A stretch of 64,000 nucleotides of DNA from Eulemur rufifrons (GCF_041146395.1 NW_027182875.1:561501-625500), one strand, 5' to 3'. Positions 24,320-38,713 are shown, counted from the stretch's first letter. Made by a program: numbers and translations. Notes: a model not told the origin generated them from the letters alone.

Positions 24320-26089
24320 GAAACGCTGAAAACCTGCAAATATTTCCAACGTACTGGTTCATTTGAAAACTCTCCAGCATACTTCTTGGAACAAGCCAGG
24401 TACCTGTGCCAACGCATAGAGGAGTATATAGAAACATGGTGGAATCCCAGCTGATGAAGCAAAGGATTCTTAAAGGAATGAGATGACCATGAGGATCCTG
24501 TTTAATTCTCTGAAACAGAATCCGCACTTTTCACCTGCCAAACACATGCACACTACTCTTCTCTGGTGATAATAAAAACAAACCAGCGATCTGACAGAGG
24601 GCCTGAACACCCATCGTGACCGAACCCACAAAAAAAAAAAGTACCCTCCAGCTACTAATTATAATGCCAATTTGCAAATTTTCCCTGCATTTTTAAACAA
24701 TGGAGAAATGATGGTGGGATGATACTTAGAAGAATGGCTTCTTGTCAGTCTCCACTGACAAAAATAGGCAACACCAAGTCAGCTACGCCTCGGCATAGTT
24801 ATGTCCGTAGCAGCCATATTTGGTTTCAGTAGGCACATACACACGTTATCACAATTATGGTGAAAAGCTGAAAACCTGCAAAGGATTTTCAACATACTGG
24901 TTAATTGAAAAGCTCTGAGGCATACTTCTTGGAAGAAGCCAGTTTCCTGTGCCCACGCATAGAGAAGTATATAGAACCATGGTGGATTTCCAGCTCATAA
25001 AGCAAAGGATTCTTAAAGGAACGGGATTACCATGCGGATCCTGTTTAATTCTCTGAAAGAGATCCGCAGTTTTCACCTGCCATACTAATACCCACTTCTC
25101 CTCTCTGGGGATAATAAAAACAAACCAGCGAACTGACAGAGGGCCTGACCAACACATACACACCGACCCCACAGGAAAAAAAAAAAAAAACACCGTAGCC
25201 TCCAGCTACTAATTATAATGCTAACTTGCAAAATTTCCCTGCATTTTTAAACAATGGAAAAATGATGGTGAGATGATACTTAGAAGAATGGATTCTTGTC
25301 AGTCTCCACTAACAAAAATAGGCAAAACCAAGTCAGCTATGCCTCAGCATAGTTATGTTCATGGCAGCCATCTTGGGTTTCAGGAGGCACGAGCAAACGT
25401 TATCACAATTATGGTGAAACGCTGAACACCTGCAAATAATTTTCAACGTAGTGGTTAATTGAAAAGCTCTGCGGCATACTTCTTGGAACAAGCCAGTTAC
25501 CTGTTCCCACGCAAAGAGGAGTATATAGAACCATGGTGGATTTCCAGCTGATGAAGTAAAGGACTATTAAAGGAACGGGATGACCATGGGGATCATCGTT
25601 AATTCTTTGAAACAGAATCCGCCCTTTTCACCTGCCAAACACATGCCCACTTCTCCTCTCTGGGGATAATAAAAACTAACCAGCGAACTGACAGAGGGCC
25701 TGACCCCCCCATCCACATCGACCAAAGAAAAAAAAATACCGTACCCTCCAGCTACTAATTATAATGCTAACTTGCAAAATTTCCCTGCATTTTAAAACAA
25801 TGGAAAAATGGTGGTGGGATGATACTTAGAAGAATGGCTTCTTGTTAGTCTCCACCAAAAAAAATAGGCAACACCAAGTCAGCTACTCCTCAGCGTAGTT
25901 ATGTCCGTGGCAGCCTTCTTGGGTTTCAGGAGGCACAAACAAACGTTATCACAATTATGGTGAATCGCTGAACACCTGCAAATAATTTTCAACGTAGTGG
26001 TTAATTGAAAAGCTCTGTGGCATACTTCTTGGAACAAGCCAGTTACCTGTTCCCACGCAAAGAGGAGTATATAGAACCATGGTGGATTT

Positions 26090-27744
26090 CCAGCTGATGA
26101 ATTAAAGGATTATTAAAGGAACGGGCTGACCATGGGGATCATCGTTAATTCTCTGAAACAGAATCCGCCCTTTTCACCTGCCAAACACGTGCTCACTTCT
26201 CCTCTCTGGGGATAATAAAAACTAACCAGCGAACTGACAGAGGGTCTGACCACCCCATCCACATCGACCACACACACACAAAAAAAAAACTGTAACCTCC
26301 AGCTACTAATTAAAATGCTAACTTGCAAAATTTCCCTGCATTTTAAAACAATGGAAAAATGGTGGTGGGATGATACCTAGAAGAATGGCATCTTGTCAGT
26401 CTCCACTAACAAAAAGAGGCAACACCAAGTCAGCTACTCCTCAGCATAGTTATGTCCGTCGCAGCCTTCTTGGGTTTCAGGAGGCACAAACAAATGTTAT
26501 CAAAATTATGGTGAAACACTGAACAACTGCAAATAATTTTCAACGTAGTGGTTAATTGAAAACCTCTGCATCATACTTCTTGGAACAAGCCAGTTACCTG
26601 TTCCCACGCAAAGAGGAGTATATAGAACCATGGTGGATTTCCAGCTGATGAAGTAAAGGGTTATTAAAGGAACGGGATGACCATGGGGATGATCCTTAAT
26701 TCTCTGAAACAGAATCCGCCCTTTTCACCTGCCAAACACATGCCCACTTCTCCTCTCTGGGGATAATAAAAACTAACCAGCGAACTGACAGAGGGCCTGA
26801 CCACCCCATCCACATCGACCACACACACACACAAAAAAAAACTGTAACCTCCAGCTACTAATTAAAATGCTAACTTGCAAAATTTCCCTGCATTTTAAAA
26901 CAATGGAAAAATGGTGGTGGGATGATACTTAGAAGAATGGCATCTTGTCAGTCTCCACTAACAAAAAGAGGCAACACCAAGTCAGCTACTCCTCAGCATA
27001 GTTATGTCCGTCGCAGCCTTCTTGGGTTTCAGGAGGCACAAACAAACGTTATCACAATTATGGTGAAACGCTGAACACCTGCAAATAATTTTCAACGTAG
27101 TGGTTAATTGAAAAGCTCTGTGGCATACTTCTTGGAACAAGCCAGTTACCTGTTCCCACGCAAAGAGGAGTATATAGAACCATGGTGGATTTCCAGCTGA
27201 TGAAGTAAAGGATTATTAAAGGAACGGACTGACCATGGGGATCATCGTTAATTCTCTGAAACAGAATCCGCCCTTTTCACCTGCCAAACACGTGCCCACT
27301 TCTCCTCTCTGGGGATAATAAAAACTAACCAGCGAACTGACAGAGGGCCTGACCACCCCATCCACATCGACCACACACACACAAAAAAAAAAACTGTAAC
27401 CTCCAGCTACTAATTAAAATGCTAACTTGCAAAATTTCCCTGCATTTTAAAACAATGGAAAAATGGTGGTGGGATGATACTTAGAAGAATAGCATCTTGT
27501 CAGTCTCCACTAACAAAAAGAGGAAACACCAAGTCAGCTACTCCTCAGCATAGTTATGTCCGTCGCAGCCTTCTTGGGTTTCAGGAGGCACAAACAAATG
27601 TTATCAAAATTATGGTGAAAGACTGAACAACTGCAAATAATTTTCAACGTAGTGGTTAATTGAAAAGCTCTGCATCATACTTCTTGGAACAAGCCAGTTA
27701 CCTGTTCCCACGCAAAGAGGAGTATATAGAACCATGGTGGATTT
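26090..27744 (+). repeat. Satellite B 3-monomer unit, copy 1 (~1655 bp)
   Basis: Near-identical to the following 1655 bp: rare markers 'gaacgggctgacc', 'actgaacaactgcaaataa' and 'gaacggactgacc' recur at a constant offset of 1655. A related stretch is at about 20590-21560. Confidence 0.82.
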
Positions 27745-29400
27745 CCAGCTGATGAATTAAAGGATTATTAAAGGAACGGGCTGACCATGGGGATCATCGT
27801 TAATTCTCTGAAACAGAATCCGCCCTTTTCACCTGCCAAACACGTGCTCACTTCTCCTCTCTGGGGATAATAAAAACTAACCAGCGAACTGACAGAGGGT
27901 CTGACCACCCCATCCACATCGACCACACACACACAAAAAAAAAACTGTAACCTCCAGCTACTAATTAAAATGCTAACTTGCAAAATTTCCCTGCATTTTA
28001 AAACAATGGAAAAATGGTGGTGGGATGATACCTAGAAGAATGGCATCTTGTCAGTCTCCACTAACAAAAAGAGGCAACACCAAGTCAGCTACTCCTCAGC
28101 ATAGTTATGTCCGTCGCAGCCTTCTTGGGTTTCAGGAGGCACAAACAAATGTTATCAAAATTATGGTGAAACACTGAACAACTGCAAATAATTTTCAACG
28201 TAGTGGTTAATTGAAAACCTCTGCATCATACTTCTTGGAACAAGCCAGTTACCTGTTCCCACGCAAAGAGGAGTATATAGAACCATGGTGGATTTCCAGC
28301 TGATGAAGTAAAGGGTTATTAAAGGAACGGGATGACCATGGGGATGATCCTTAATTCTCTGAAACAGAATCCGCCCTTTTCACCTGCAAAACACATGCCC
28401 ACTTCTCCTCTCTGGGGATAATAAAAACTAACCAGCGAACTGACAGAGGGCCTGACCACCCCATCCACATCGACCACACACACACACAAAAAAAAACTGT
28501 AACCTCCAGCTACTAATTAAAATGCTAACTTGCAAAATTTCCCTGCATTTTAAAACAATGGAAAAATGGTGGTGGGATGATACTTAGAAGAATGGCATCT
28601 TGTCAGTCTCCACTAACAAAAAGAGGCAACACCAAGTCAGCTACTCCTCAGCATAGTTATGTCCGTCGCAGCCTTCTTGGGTTTCAGGAGGCACAAACAA
28701 ACGTTATCACAATTATGGTGAAACGCTGAACACCTGCAAATAAGTTTCAACGTAGTGGTTAATTGAAAAGCTCTGTGGCATACTTCTTGGAACAAGCCAG
28801 TTACCTGTTCCCACGCAAAGAGGAGTATATAGAACCATGGTGGATTTCCAGCTGATGAAGTAAAGGATTATTAAAGGAACGGACTGACCATGGGGATCAT
28901 CGTTAATTCTCTGAAACAGAATCCGCCCTTTTCACCTGCCAAACACGTGCCCACTTCTCCTCTCTGGGGATAATAAAAACTAACCAGCGAACTGACAGAG
29001 GGCCTGACCACCCCATCCACATCGACCACACACACACAAAAAAAAAAACTGTAACCTCCAGCTACTAATTAAAATGCTAACTTGCAAAATTTCCCTGCAT
29101 TTTAAAACAATGGAAAAATGGTGGTGGGATGATACTTAGAAGAATAGCATCTTGTCAGTCTCCACTAACAAAAAGAGGAAACACCAAGTCAGCTACTCCT
29201 CAGCATAGTTATGTCCGTCGCAGCCTTCTTGGGTTTCAGGAGGCACAAACAAATGTTATCAAAATTATGGTGAAAGACTGAACAACTGCAAATAATTTTC
29301 AACGTAGTGGTTAATTGAAAAGCTCTGCATCATACTTCTTGGAACAAGCCAGTTACCTGTTCCCACGCAAAGAGGAGTATATAGAACCATGGTGGATTTC
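27745..29400 (+). repeat. Satellite B 3-monomer unit, copy 2 (~1655 bp)
   Basis: Tandem partner of 26090-27744. The 71-codon minus-strand frames at 26113-26328 and 27768-27983 have identical conceptual translations, so the duplication is recent or recently homogenised. Confidence 0.82.
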
Positions 29401-32400
29401 CAGCTGATGAAGTAAAGGGTTATTAAAGGAACGGGATGACCATGGGGATGATCCTTAATTCTCTGAAACAGAATCTGCCCTTTTCACCTGCCAAACACAT
29501 GCCCACTTCTCCTCTCTAGGGATAATAAAAACTAACCAGCGAACTGACAGAGGGCCTGACCCCCCCATCCACATCGACCACGCAAAAAAAAAAAAACCGT
29601 ACCCTCCAGCTACTAATTATAATGCTAACTTGCAAAATTTCCCTGCATTTTAAAACAATGGAAAAATGGCGGTGGGATGATACTTAGAAGAATGGATTCT
29701 TGTCAGTCTCCACTAACAAAAATAGGCAAAACCAAGTCAGCTACGCCTCAGCATAGTTATGTCCGTCTCAGCCTTCTTGGGCTTCAGGAGGTACAAACAA
29801 ACGTTATCACAATTATGGTGAAACGCTGAACACCTGCAAATATTTTCAACGTAGTGGTTAATTGAAAAGCCCTGCGACATACTTCTTGGAACAAGCCAGT
29901 TACCTGTTCCCACGCAAAGAGGAGTATATAGAACCATGGTGGATTTCCAGCTGATGAAGTAAAGGATTATTAAAGGAACGGGATGACCATGGGGATCATC
30001 GTCAATTCTCTGAAACAGAATCCGCCCTTTTCACCTGCCAAACACATGCCCACTTCTCCTCTCTGGGGATAATAAAAACTAACCAGCGAACTGACAGAGG
30101 GCCTGACCCCCCCATCCACATCGACCACACACACCAAAAAAAAAACCGTACCCTCCAGCTACTAATTATAATGCTAACTTGCAAAATTTCCCTGCATTTT
30201 AAAACAATGGAAAAATGGTGGCGGGATGATTTTTAGAAGAATGGCTTCTTGTCGGTCTCCACTAAGAAAAATAGGCAACACCAAGTCAGCTACTCCTCAG
30301 CATAGTTATGTCCGTCGGAGCCTTCTTGGGTTTCAGGAGGCACATACAAACGTTATCAAAATTATGGTGAAACGCTGAAAACCTGCAAATAATTTTCAAC
30401 GTACTGGTTAATTTGAAAACTCTCCAGCATACTTCTTGGAAACAGCCAGGTACCTGTGCCCACGCATAGAGGAGTAAATAGAAACATGGTGGAATCCCAG
30501 CTGATGAAACAAAGGATTCTTAAAGGAATGGGATGACCATGCGGAACCTGTTTAATTCTCTGAAACAGAATCCACACTTTTCACCTGCCAAACACATGCC
30601 CACTACTCTTCCCTGGGGATAATAAAAACAAACCAGTGATCTGACAGAGGGCCTGAACACCCATCCTAACCGACCCCACAAAAAAAAGTACCCTCCAGCT
30701 ACTAATTATAATGCCAATTTGCAAAATTTCCCTGCATTTTTAAACAATGGAGAAATGATGGTGGTATGATACTTAGAAGTATGGCTTCTTGTCAGTCTCC
30801 ACTAAGAAAAATAGGCAACACCAAGTCAGCTACTCCGCAGCATAGTTATGTCCGTAGCAGCCATATTTGGTTTCAGTAGGCACATACACACGTTATCACA
30901 ATTATGGTGAAACGCTGAAAACCTGCAAAGGATTTTCAACATACTGGTTAATTGAAAAGCTCTGAGGCATACTTCTTGGAACAAGCCAGTTTCCTGTGCC
31001 CACGAATAGAGAAGTATATAGAACCATGGTGGATTCCCAGCTCATGAAGCAAAGGATTCTTAAAGGAACGGGATTACCATGCGGATCCTGTTTAATTCTC
31101 TGAAACAGATCCGCAGTTTTCACCTGCCATACTAATACAAACTTCTCCTCTCTGGGGATAATATAAACAAACCAGTGAATTGACAGATGGCCTGACCAAC
31201 CCATCTACACTGACCCCACAAAAAAAAAAAAAAATTACCCTCCAGCTACTAATTATAATGCTAACTTGCAAAATTTTCCTGCATTTTTAAACAATGGAAA
31301 AATGATGGTGGGATGATACTTAGAAGAATGGCTTCTTGTCAGTCTCCACTAACAAAAATAGGCAACACGAAGTCAGCTATGAATCAGCGTACTTATGTCC
31401 TTGGCAGCCATATTGGGTTTCAGGAGACACATACAAACGTTATAAGAATTATGGTGAAACACTGAAAACCTGCAAATAATTTTCAACGAACTGCTTAATT
31501 GAAAAGCTCTACGGCATACTTCTTGGAACAAGCCAGTTACCTGTTCCCACACATAGAGGAGTATATAGAACCATGGTGGATTCCCAGCTGATGAAGCAAA
31601 AGTTTCCTAAAGAAACGGGATGAGCATGCGGATCCTGTTTCCTTCTCTGAAATAGAATCAAAACTTTTCACCTGCCAAACACATGCCCATTCTCCTCTCT
31701 GGGGATAATAAAAACAAACAAGCGAACTGACAGAGGGCCTGACCAACACATCCACACCGACCCCACAGGAAAAAAAAAAAAAAAAACCCCGTAGCCTCCA
31801 GGTACTAATTATAATGCTAACTTGCAAAATTTCCCTGCATTTTAAAACAATGGAAAAATGGTGGTGGGATGATATTTAGAAGAATGGCTTCTTGTCTGTC
31901 TCCCGTGACAAAAATAGGCAACACCAAGTCAGCTACTCCTCAGCATAGTTATGTCCGTCGCAGCCTTCTTGGGTTTCAGGAGGCACATACAAACGTTATC
32001 AAAATTATGGTGAAACGCTGAAAACCTGCAAATAATTTTCAACGTCCTGGTTAATTTTAAAACTCTCCAGCATACTTCTTGGAACAAGCCAGGTACCGGT
32101 GCCCACGCATAGAGGAGTATATAGAAACATGGTGGAATCCCAGCTGATGAAGCAAAGGATTCTTAAAGGAATGAGATGACCATGTGGATCCTGTTTAATT
32201 CTCTGAAACAGAATCCGCACTTTTCACCTGCCAAACACATGCCCACTTCTTCTCTCTGGGGATAATAAAAACAAACCAGTGAATTGACAGATGGCCTGAC
32301 CAACCCATCCACACTGACCCCACAAAAAAAAAAAAAAGTACCCTCCAGCTAGTAATTATAATGCTAACTTGTAAAATTTCCCTGCATTTTTAAACAATGG

Positions 32401-35400
32401 AAAAATGATGGTGGGATGATACTTAGAAGAATGGCTTCTTGTCAGTCTCCACTAACAAAAATAGGCAACACGAAGTCAGCTACGCCTCAGCATACTTATG
32501 TCCTTGGCAGCCATATTGGGTTTCAGGAGACACATACAAACGTTATAAGAATTATGGTGAAAAACTGAAAACCTGCAAATAATTTTCAACGTACTGCTTA
32601 ATTGAAAAGCTCTACGGCATACTTCTTGGAACAAGCCTGTTTCCTGTGCCCACACATAGAGGAGTATATAGAACCATGGTGGATTCCCAGCTGGTGAAGC
32701 AAAAGTTTCCTAAAGGAACGGGATGAGCATGCGGATCCTGTTTCATTCTATGAAACAGAATCAAAACTTTTCACCTGCCAAACACATGCCCACTTCTCCT
32801 CTCTGGGGATAATAAAAACAAACCAGCGAACTGACAGAGGGCCTGACCAACACATCCACACCGACCCCACAGGAAAAAAAAAAAAAAAAACCCCGTAGCC
32901 TCCAGGTACTAATTATAATGCTAACTTGCAAAATTTTCCTGCATTTTTAAACAATGGAAAAATGATGGTGAGATGATACTTAGAAGAATGGATTCTTGTC
33001 AGTTTCCACTAGCAAAAATAAGCAAAACCAAGTCAGCTACGCCTCAGCATAGTTATGTTCGTGGCAGCCATGTTGGGTTTCAGGAGGCACAAACAAACGT
33101 TATCACAATTATGGTGAAACGCTGAACACCTGCAAATAATTTTCAACGTAGTGGTTAATTGAAAAGCTCTGCGGCATACTTCTTGGAACAAGCCAGTTAC
33201 CTGTTCCCACGCAAAGAGGAGTATATAGAACCATGGTGGATTTCCAGCTGATGAAGTAAAGGATTATTAAAGGAACGGGATGACTATGGGGATCATCGTT
33301 AATTCTCTGAAACAGAATCCGCCCTTTTCACCTGCCAAACACATGCCCACTTCTCCTCTCTGGGGATAATAAAAACTAACCAGCGAACTGACAGAAGGCC
33401 TGACCCCCCCATCCACATCGACCACACAAAAAATAAAAACCGTACCTTCCAGCTACTAATTATAATGCTAACTTGCAAAATTTCCCTGCATTTTAAAACA
33501 ATGGAAAAATGGTGGTGGGATGATACTTAGAAGAATGGCTTCTTGTCAGTCTCCACTAACAAAAATAGGCAACACCAAGTCAGCTACGCCTCAGCATAGT
33601 TATGTCCGTCGCAGCCTTCTTGGGTTTCAGGAGGAACAAAAAAACGTTATCACAATTATGGTGAAACGCTGAACACCTGCAAATAATTTTCAACGTACTG
33701 GTTAATTTGAAAACTCTCAAGCATACTTCTTGGAACAAGCCAGGTAACGGTGCCCACGCATAGAGGAGTATATAGAAACATGGTGGAATCCCAGCTGATG
33801 AAGCAAAAGATTCTTAAAGGAATGAGATGACCATGCGGATCCTGTTTAATTCTCTGAAAAAGAATCCGCACTTTTCACCTGCCAAACACATGTCCACTAC
33901 TCTTCTCTGGGGATAATAAAAACAAACCAGCGATCTTACAGAGGGCCTGAACACCCATCCTGACCGACCCACAAAAAAACTACCCTACAGCCTCTAATTA
34001 TAATGCCAATTTGCAAAATTACACTGCATTTTAAAACAATGGAGAAATGATGGTGGGATGATACTTAGAAGAATGGCTTCTTGTCGGTCTCCACTGACAA
34101 AAATAGGCAACACCAAGTCAGCTACGCCTCAGCATAGTTATGTCCGTAGCAGCCATATTTGGTTTCAGTGGGCACATACACACGTTATCACAATTATGGT
34201 GAAACGCTGAAAACCTGCAAAGGATTTTCAACATACTGGTTTATTGAAAAGCTCTGAGGCATACTTCTTGGAACAAGCCAGTTTCCTGTGCCCACGCATA
34301 GAGAAGTATATAGAACCATGGTGGATTCCCAGCTCATGAAGCAAAGGATTCTTAAAGGAACGGGATTACCATGCGGATCCTGTTTAATTCTCTGAAACAG
34401 ATCCGCAGTTTTCACCTGCCATACTAATACCCACTTCTCCTCTCTGGGGATAATAAAAACTAACCAGCGATCTTTCAGAGGGCCTGACCCCCGCATCCAC
34501 ATCGACCACACAGAAAAAAAAAACCATACCGTCCAGCTACTAAATATAATGCTAACTTGCAATATTTCCCTGCATTTTAAAACAATGGAAAAATGGTGGT
34601 GGGATGATACTTAGAAGAATGGATTCTTGTCTGTCTCCACTAACAAAAATAGGCAAGACCAAGTCAGTTATTCCTCAGCATAGTTATGTCCGTCGCAGTC
34701 TTCTTGGGTTTCAGGAGGCTCAAACAAACGTTATCACAATTATGGTGAAACGCTGAACACCTGCAAATAATTTTCAACGTAGTGGTTAATTGAAAAGCTC
34801 TGCGGCATACTTCTTGGAACAAGCCAGTTACCTGTTCCCACGCAAAGAGGAGTATATAGAACCATGGTGGATTTCCAGCTGATGAAATAAAGTATTATTA
34901 AAGGAACGGGATGACCATGGGGATCATCGTTAATTCTCTGAAACAAAATCCGCCTTTTTCACCTGCCAAACACATGCCCACTTCTCCTCTCTGGGGATAA
35001 TAAAAACTAACCAGCGAACTGACAGAGGGCCTGACCCCCCCATCCACATCGACCACACACAAAAAAAAAAAAACCGTACCCTCCATCTACTAATTATAAT
35101 GCTAACTTGCAAAATTTCCCTGCATTTAAAAACAATGGAAAAATGGTGGTGGGATGATACTTAGAAGAATGGCTTCTTGTCAGTCTCCACTAACAAAAAT
35201 AGGCAACACCAAGTCAGCTACGCCTCAGCATAGTTATGTCCGTCGCAGCCTTCTTGGGTTTCAGGAGGCACAAACAAACGTTATCACAATTATGGTGAAA
35301 CGCTGAACACCTGCAAATAATTTTCAACGTAGTGGTTAATTGAAAAGCTCTGCGTCATACTTCTTGGAACCAGCCAGTTACCTGTTCCCACGCAAAGAGG

Positions 35401-37770
35401 AGTATAGAGAAACATGGTGGATTTCCAGCAGATGAAGAAAAGGATTATTAAAGGAACGGGATGACCATGGGGATCATCGTTAATTCTCTGAAACAGAATC
35501 CGCCCTTTTCACCTGCCAAACGCATGCCCACTTATCCTCTCTGGGGATAATAAAAACTAACCAGCGAACTGACAGAGGGCCTGACCCCCCCATCCACATT
35601 GACCACACAAAAAAAAAAACCGTACCCTCCAGCTACTAATTATAATGCTAACTTGCAAAATTTCCCTGCATTTTAAAACAATGGAAAAATGGTGGTGGGG
35701 TGATACTTAGAAGAATGGCTTCTTGTCTGTCTCCACTAACAAAAATAGGCAACACCAAGTCAGCTACTCCTCAGCATAGTTATGTCCGTCGCAGCCTTCT
35801 TGGGTTTCAGGAGGCACATACAAACGTTATCACAATTATGGTGAAACGCTGAACACCTGCAAATAATTTTCAACGTAGTAGTTAATTGAAAAGCTCTGCG
35901 GTATCCTTCTTGGAACAAGCCAGTTACCTGTTCCCACGCAAAGAGGAGTATATAGAACCATGGTGGATTTCCAGCTGATGAAGTAAAGATTCTTAAAGGA
36001 ATGAGATGACCATGCGTATCCTGTTTAATTCTCTAAAACAGAATCCGCACTTTTCACCTGCCAAACACATGCCCACTACTCTTCTCTGGGGATAATAAAA
36101 ACAAACCAGCGATCTGACAGAGGGCCTGAACACCCATCCTGACCGACCCCACAAAAAAAAAAGTACCCTCCAGCTACTAATTATAATGCCAATTTGCAAA
36201 ATTTCCCTGCATTTTTAAACATGGAGAAATGATGGTGGGATGATACTTAGAAGAATGGCTTCTTGTCAGTCTCCACTGACAAAAATAGGCAACACCAAGT
36301 CAGCTACGCCTCGGCATAGTTATGTCTGTAGCAGCCTTATTTGGTTTCAGTAGGCACATACACACGTTATCACAATTATGGTGAAACGCTGAAAACCTGC
36401 AAAGGATTTTCAACATACTGGTTAATTGAAAAGCTCTGAGGCATACTTCTTGGAACAAGCCAGTTTCCTGTGCCCACGCATAGAGAAGTATATAGAACCA
36501 TGGTGGATTCCCAGCTCATGAAGCAAAGGATTCTTAAAGGAACTGGATTACCATGCGGATCCTGTTTAATTCTCTGAAACAGATCCGCAGTTTTCACCTG
36601 CCATACTAATACCCACTTCTCCTCTCTGGGGATAATAAAAACAAACCAGCGAACTGACAGAGGGCCTGACCAACACATCCACACCGAGCCCACAGGAAAA
36701 AAAAAAAAAAACACCGTAGCCTCCAGCTACTAATTATAATGCTAACTTGCAAAATTTTCCTGCATTTTTAAACAATGGAAAAATGATGGTGAGAGGATAC
36801 TTAGAAGAATGGATTCTTGTCAGTCTCCACTAACAAAAATAGGCAAAACCAAGTCAGCTACGCCTCAGCATAGTTATGTCCGTCGCAGCCTTCTTGGGTT
36901 TCAGGAGGCACAAACAAACGTTATCACAATTATGGTGAAACGCTGAACACCTGCAAATAATTTTCAACGTAGTGGTTAATTGAAAAGCTCTGCGGCATAC
37001 TTCTTGGAACAAGCCAGTTACCTGTTCCCACGCAAAGAGGAGTATATAGAACCATGGTGGATTTCCAGCTGATGAAGTAAAGGATTATTAAAGGAACGGG
37101 ATGACCATGGGGATCATCGTTAATTCTCTGAAACAGAATCCGCCCTTTTCACCTGCCAAACACATGCCCACTTCTCCTCTCTGGGGATAATAAAAACTAA
37201 CCAGCGAACTGACAGAGGGCCTGACCCCCCCATCCACATCGACAACACACACACACAAAAAAAACCGTACCCTCCAGCTACTAATTATAATGCTAACTTG
37301 CAAAATTTCCCTGCATTTTAAAACAATGGAAAAATGGTGGTGGGATGATACTTAGAAGAATGGCTTCTTGTCTGTCTCCACTAACAAAAATAGGCAACAC
37401 CAAGTCAGCTACTCCTCAGCATAGTTATGTCCGTCGCAGCCTTCTTGGGTTTCAGGAGGCACATACAAACGTTATCAAAATTATGGTGAAACGCTGAAAA
37501 CCTGCAAATAATTTTCAACGTACTGGTTAATTTGAAAACTCTTCAGCATACTTCTTGGAACAAGCCAGGTACCTGTGCCCACGCATAGAGGAGTATATAG
37601 AAACATGATGGAATCCCAGCTGATGAAGCAAAGGATTCTTAAAGGAATGAGATGACCATACGGATCCTGTTTAATTCTCTGAAACAGAATCCGCACTTTT
37701 CACCTGCCAAACACATGCCCACTACTCTTCTCTGGGGATAATAAAAACAAACCAGCGATCTGACAGAGGG

Positions 37771-37776
37771 CCTGAA
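37771..37776. repeat. Target-site duplication (left), CCTGAA
   Basis: Satellite B sequence 'gggcctgaa' is interrupted right after CCTGAA; the same six bases resume at 44060. Uninterrupted monomers read 'gggcctgaacacccatcc' here, which confirms a clean insertion. Confidence 0.92.
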
Positions 37777-37803
37777 TGCGGGGAGTTAGCTACGCTCCCC
37801 GCA
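37777..37803 (-). other. U5-terminal hairpin, outer copy in the 3' LTR
   Basis: Perfect inverted repeat TGCGGGGAG / CTCCCCGCA around the loop 'ttagctacg'. Identical to the copy in the 5' LTR at 43262-43288. Confidence 0.8.
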
Positions 37804-37857
37804 AAGAGGTCCTTTTCTCTTTGTTCTGATCAGATCTCTAAGTTGACTACGCCAGTT

Positions 37858-37884
37858 TGCAGGGAGTTAGCTACGCTCCCTGCA
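37858..37884 (-). other. U5-terminal hairpin, inner copy with compensatory change
   Basis: Same loop as the outer copy, but the arms read TGCAGGGAG / CTCCCTGCA. Both sides of one stem pair have changed together, keeping the 9-bp stem perfect. Confidence 0.8.
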
Positions 37885-38110
37885 AAGAGGTTTTTTCTTC
37901 TGATCAGGTCTCTCAGGCAGGGGTCATCGCAAAGGATGAAAAATATAGTAGGAAACAGAAATAAAAATATAAAGTAATGGCAATAATAATACACAGAGCC
38001 AAAGATATAGTTTATAAAGTGAAAGTTTATGAAAATAGATAAAGAAGGGTATCCGGATGGAAATATTTTACCCGCATCAAATATTTCCCCGACTGAAACT
38101 CCACACAGGT

Positions 38111-38119
38111 ATTATATAG
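38111..38119 (-). promoter_or_regulatory. Candidate LTR TATA box (3' LTR)
   Basis: Same minus-strand 'ctatataat' motif as in the 5' LTR, within sequence identical between the LTRs. Confidence 0.4.
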
Positions 38120-38713
38120 GGTACATACAGGCTCCGGTTGCCAAGGGCAACGGGATTTTGATACTAACAGGCAGTTTGCTTTAGGGTCAAAGTCTCCTAA
38201 AAGTCTACTACAGATCCTTTAACTAACTCTAACTAGGGGAACAATGGGTTATAAAATCTTCTTGGGGCAAACTTCTAAGTTTTATGATAAGGCTATTACT
38301 TTAGCAACAAACAGAGACATCTTGGCTCTGGTGATTGTGTTCTTGGAGACAGAGATGATCCCAGAAGTCAACATGGGCTGTGCTTTGTGTTAATTACTTG
38401 AACCGCATGGTTCCATCTGGGCCCGGCTTGGGCATTAGCATATCTATCTGATTAGCTCTCATCTCCGGGGGTCCACCTGTCAGCAGCACCAGCAACCTTT
38501 GGTCCTAAGGGAGGCCTGCCTTGTCTTTCAAAACAGGTGAGAACCAAAGGCCCAGTTTACAGCTGTCTCCTTGAGATGCAGCTTCTACTGACCAGCAAGA
38601 CGCCCTCTTGAGACGAGGCAGCTTTTGAACTAACACATTTATCTTTTCCTTAAGGCAAAGCCTTATTTGACTTCTGAAATCAAATCTTGTCTCCAGAAAT
38701 ACAGGGGGCATTT

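Larger units (their letters stand above)
16641..37776 (+). repeat. Satellite B array (~548-bp monomers), proximal block
   Basis: Around 38 tandem monomers of ~545-552 bp. Successive starts of 'gaaacgctgaa' lie at about 16641, 17192, 17742 and 18288. Each monomer holds 'gtatatagaaccatggtgg', 'ctctggggataataaaaac', a variable (CA)n/A-tract, 'ctccagctactaattataatgc' and 'tagttatgtccgtcgcagcc'. Diagnostic variants mark several monomer types and higher-order periods. No gene is supported; open frames of 60-130 codons on the minus strand recur with monomer type. I do not recognise a named family. Confidence 0.93.

Noticed and set aside
16641..37776. Satellite B as a tandemised retroelement, because each monomer has an A-tract
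   Set aside because: The A-tract is internal, follows a (CA)n run and has no element end or target duplication around it; no SINE promoter boxes or LINE similarity could be seen.
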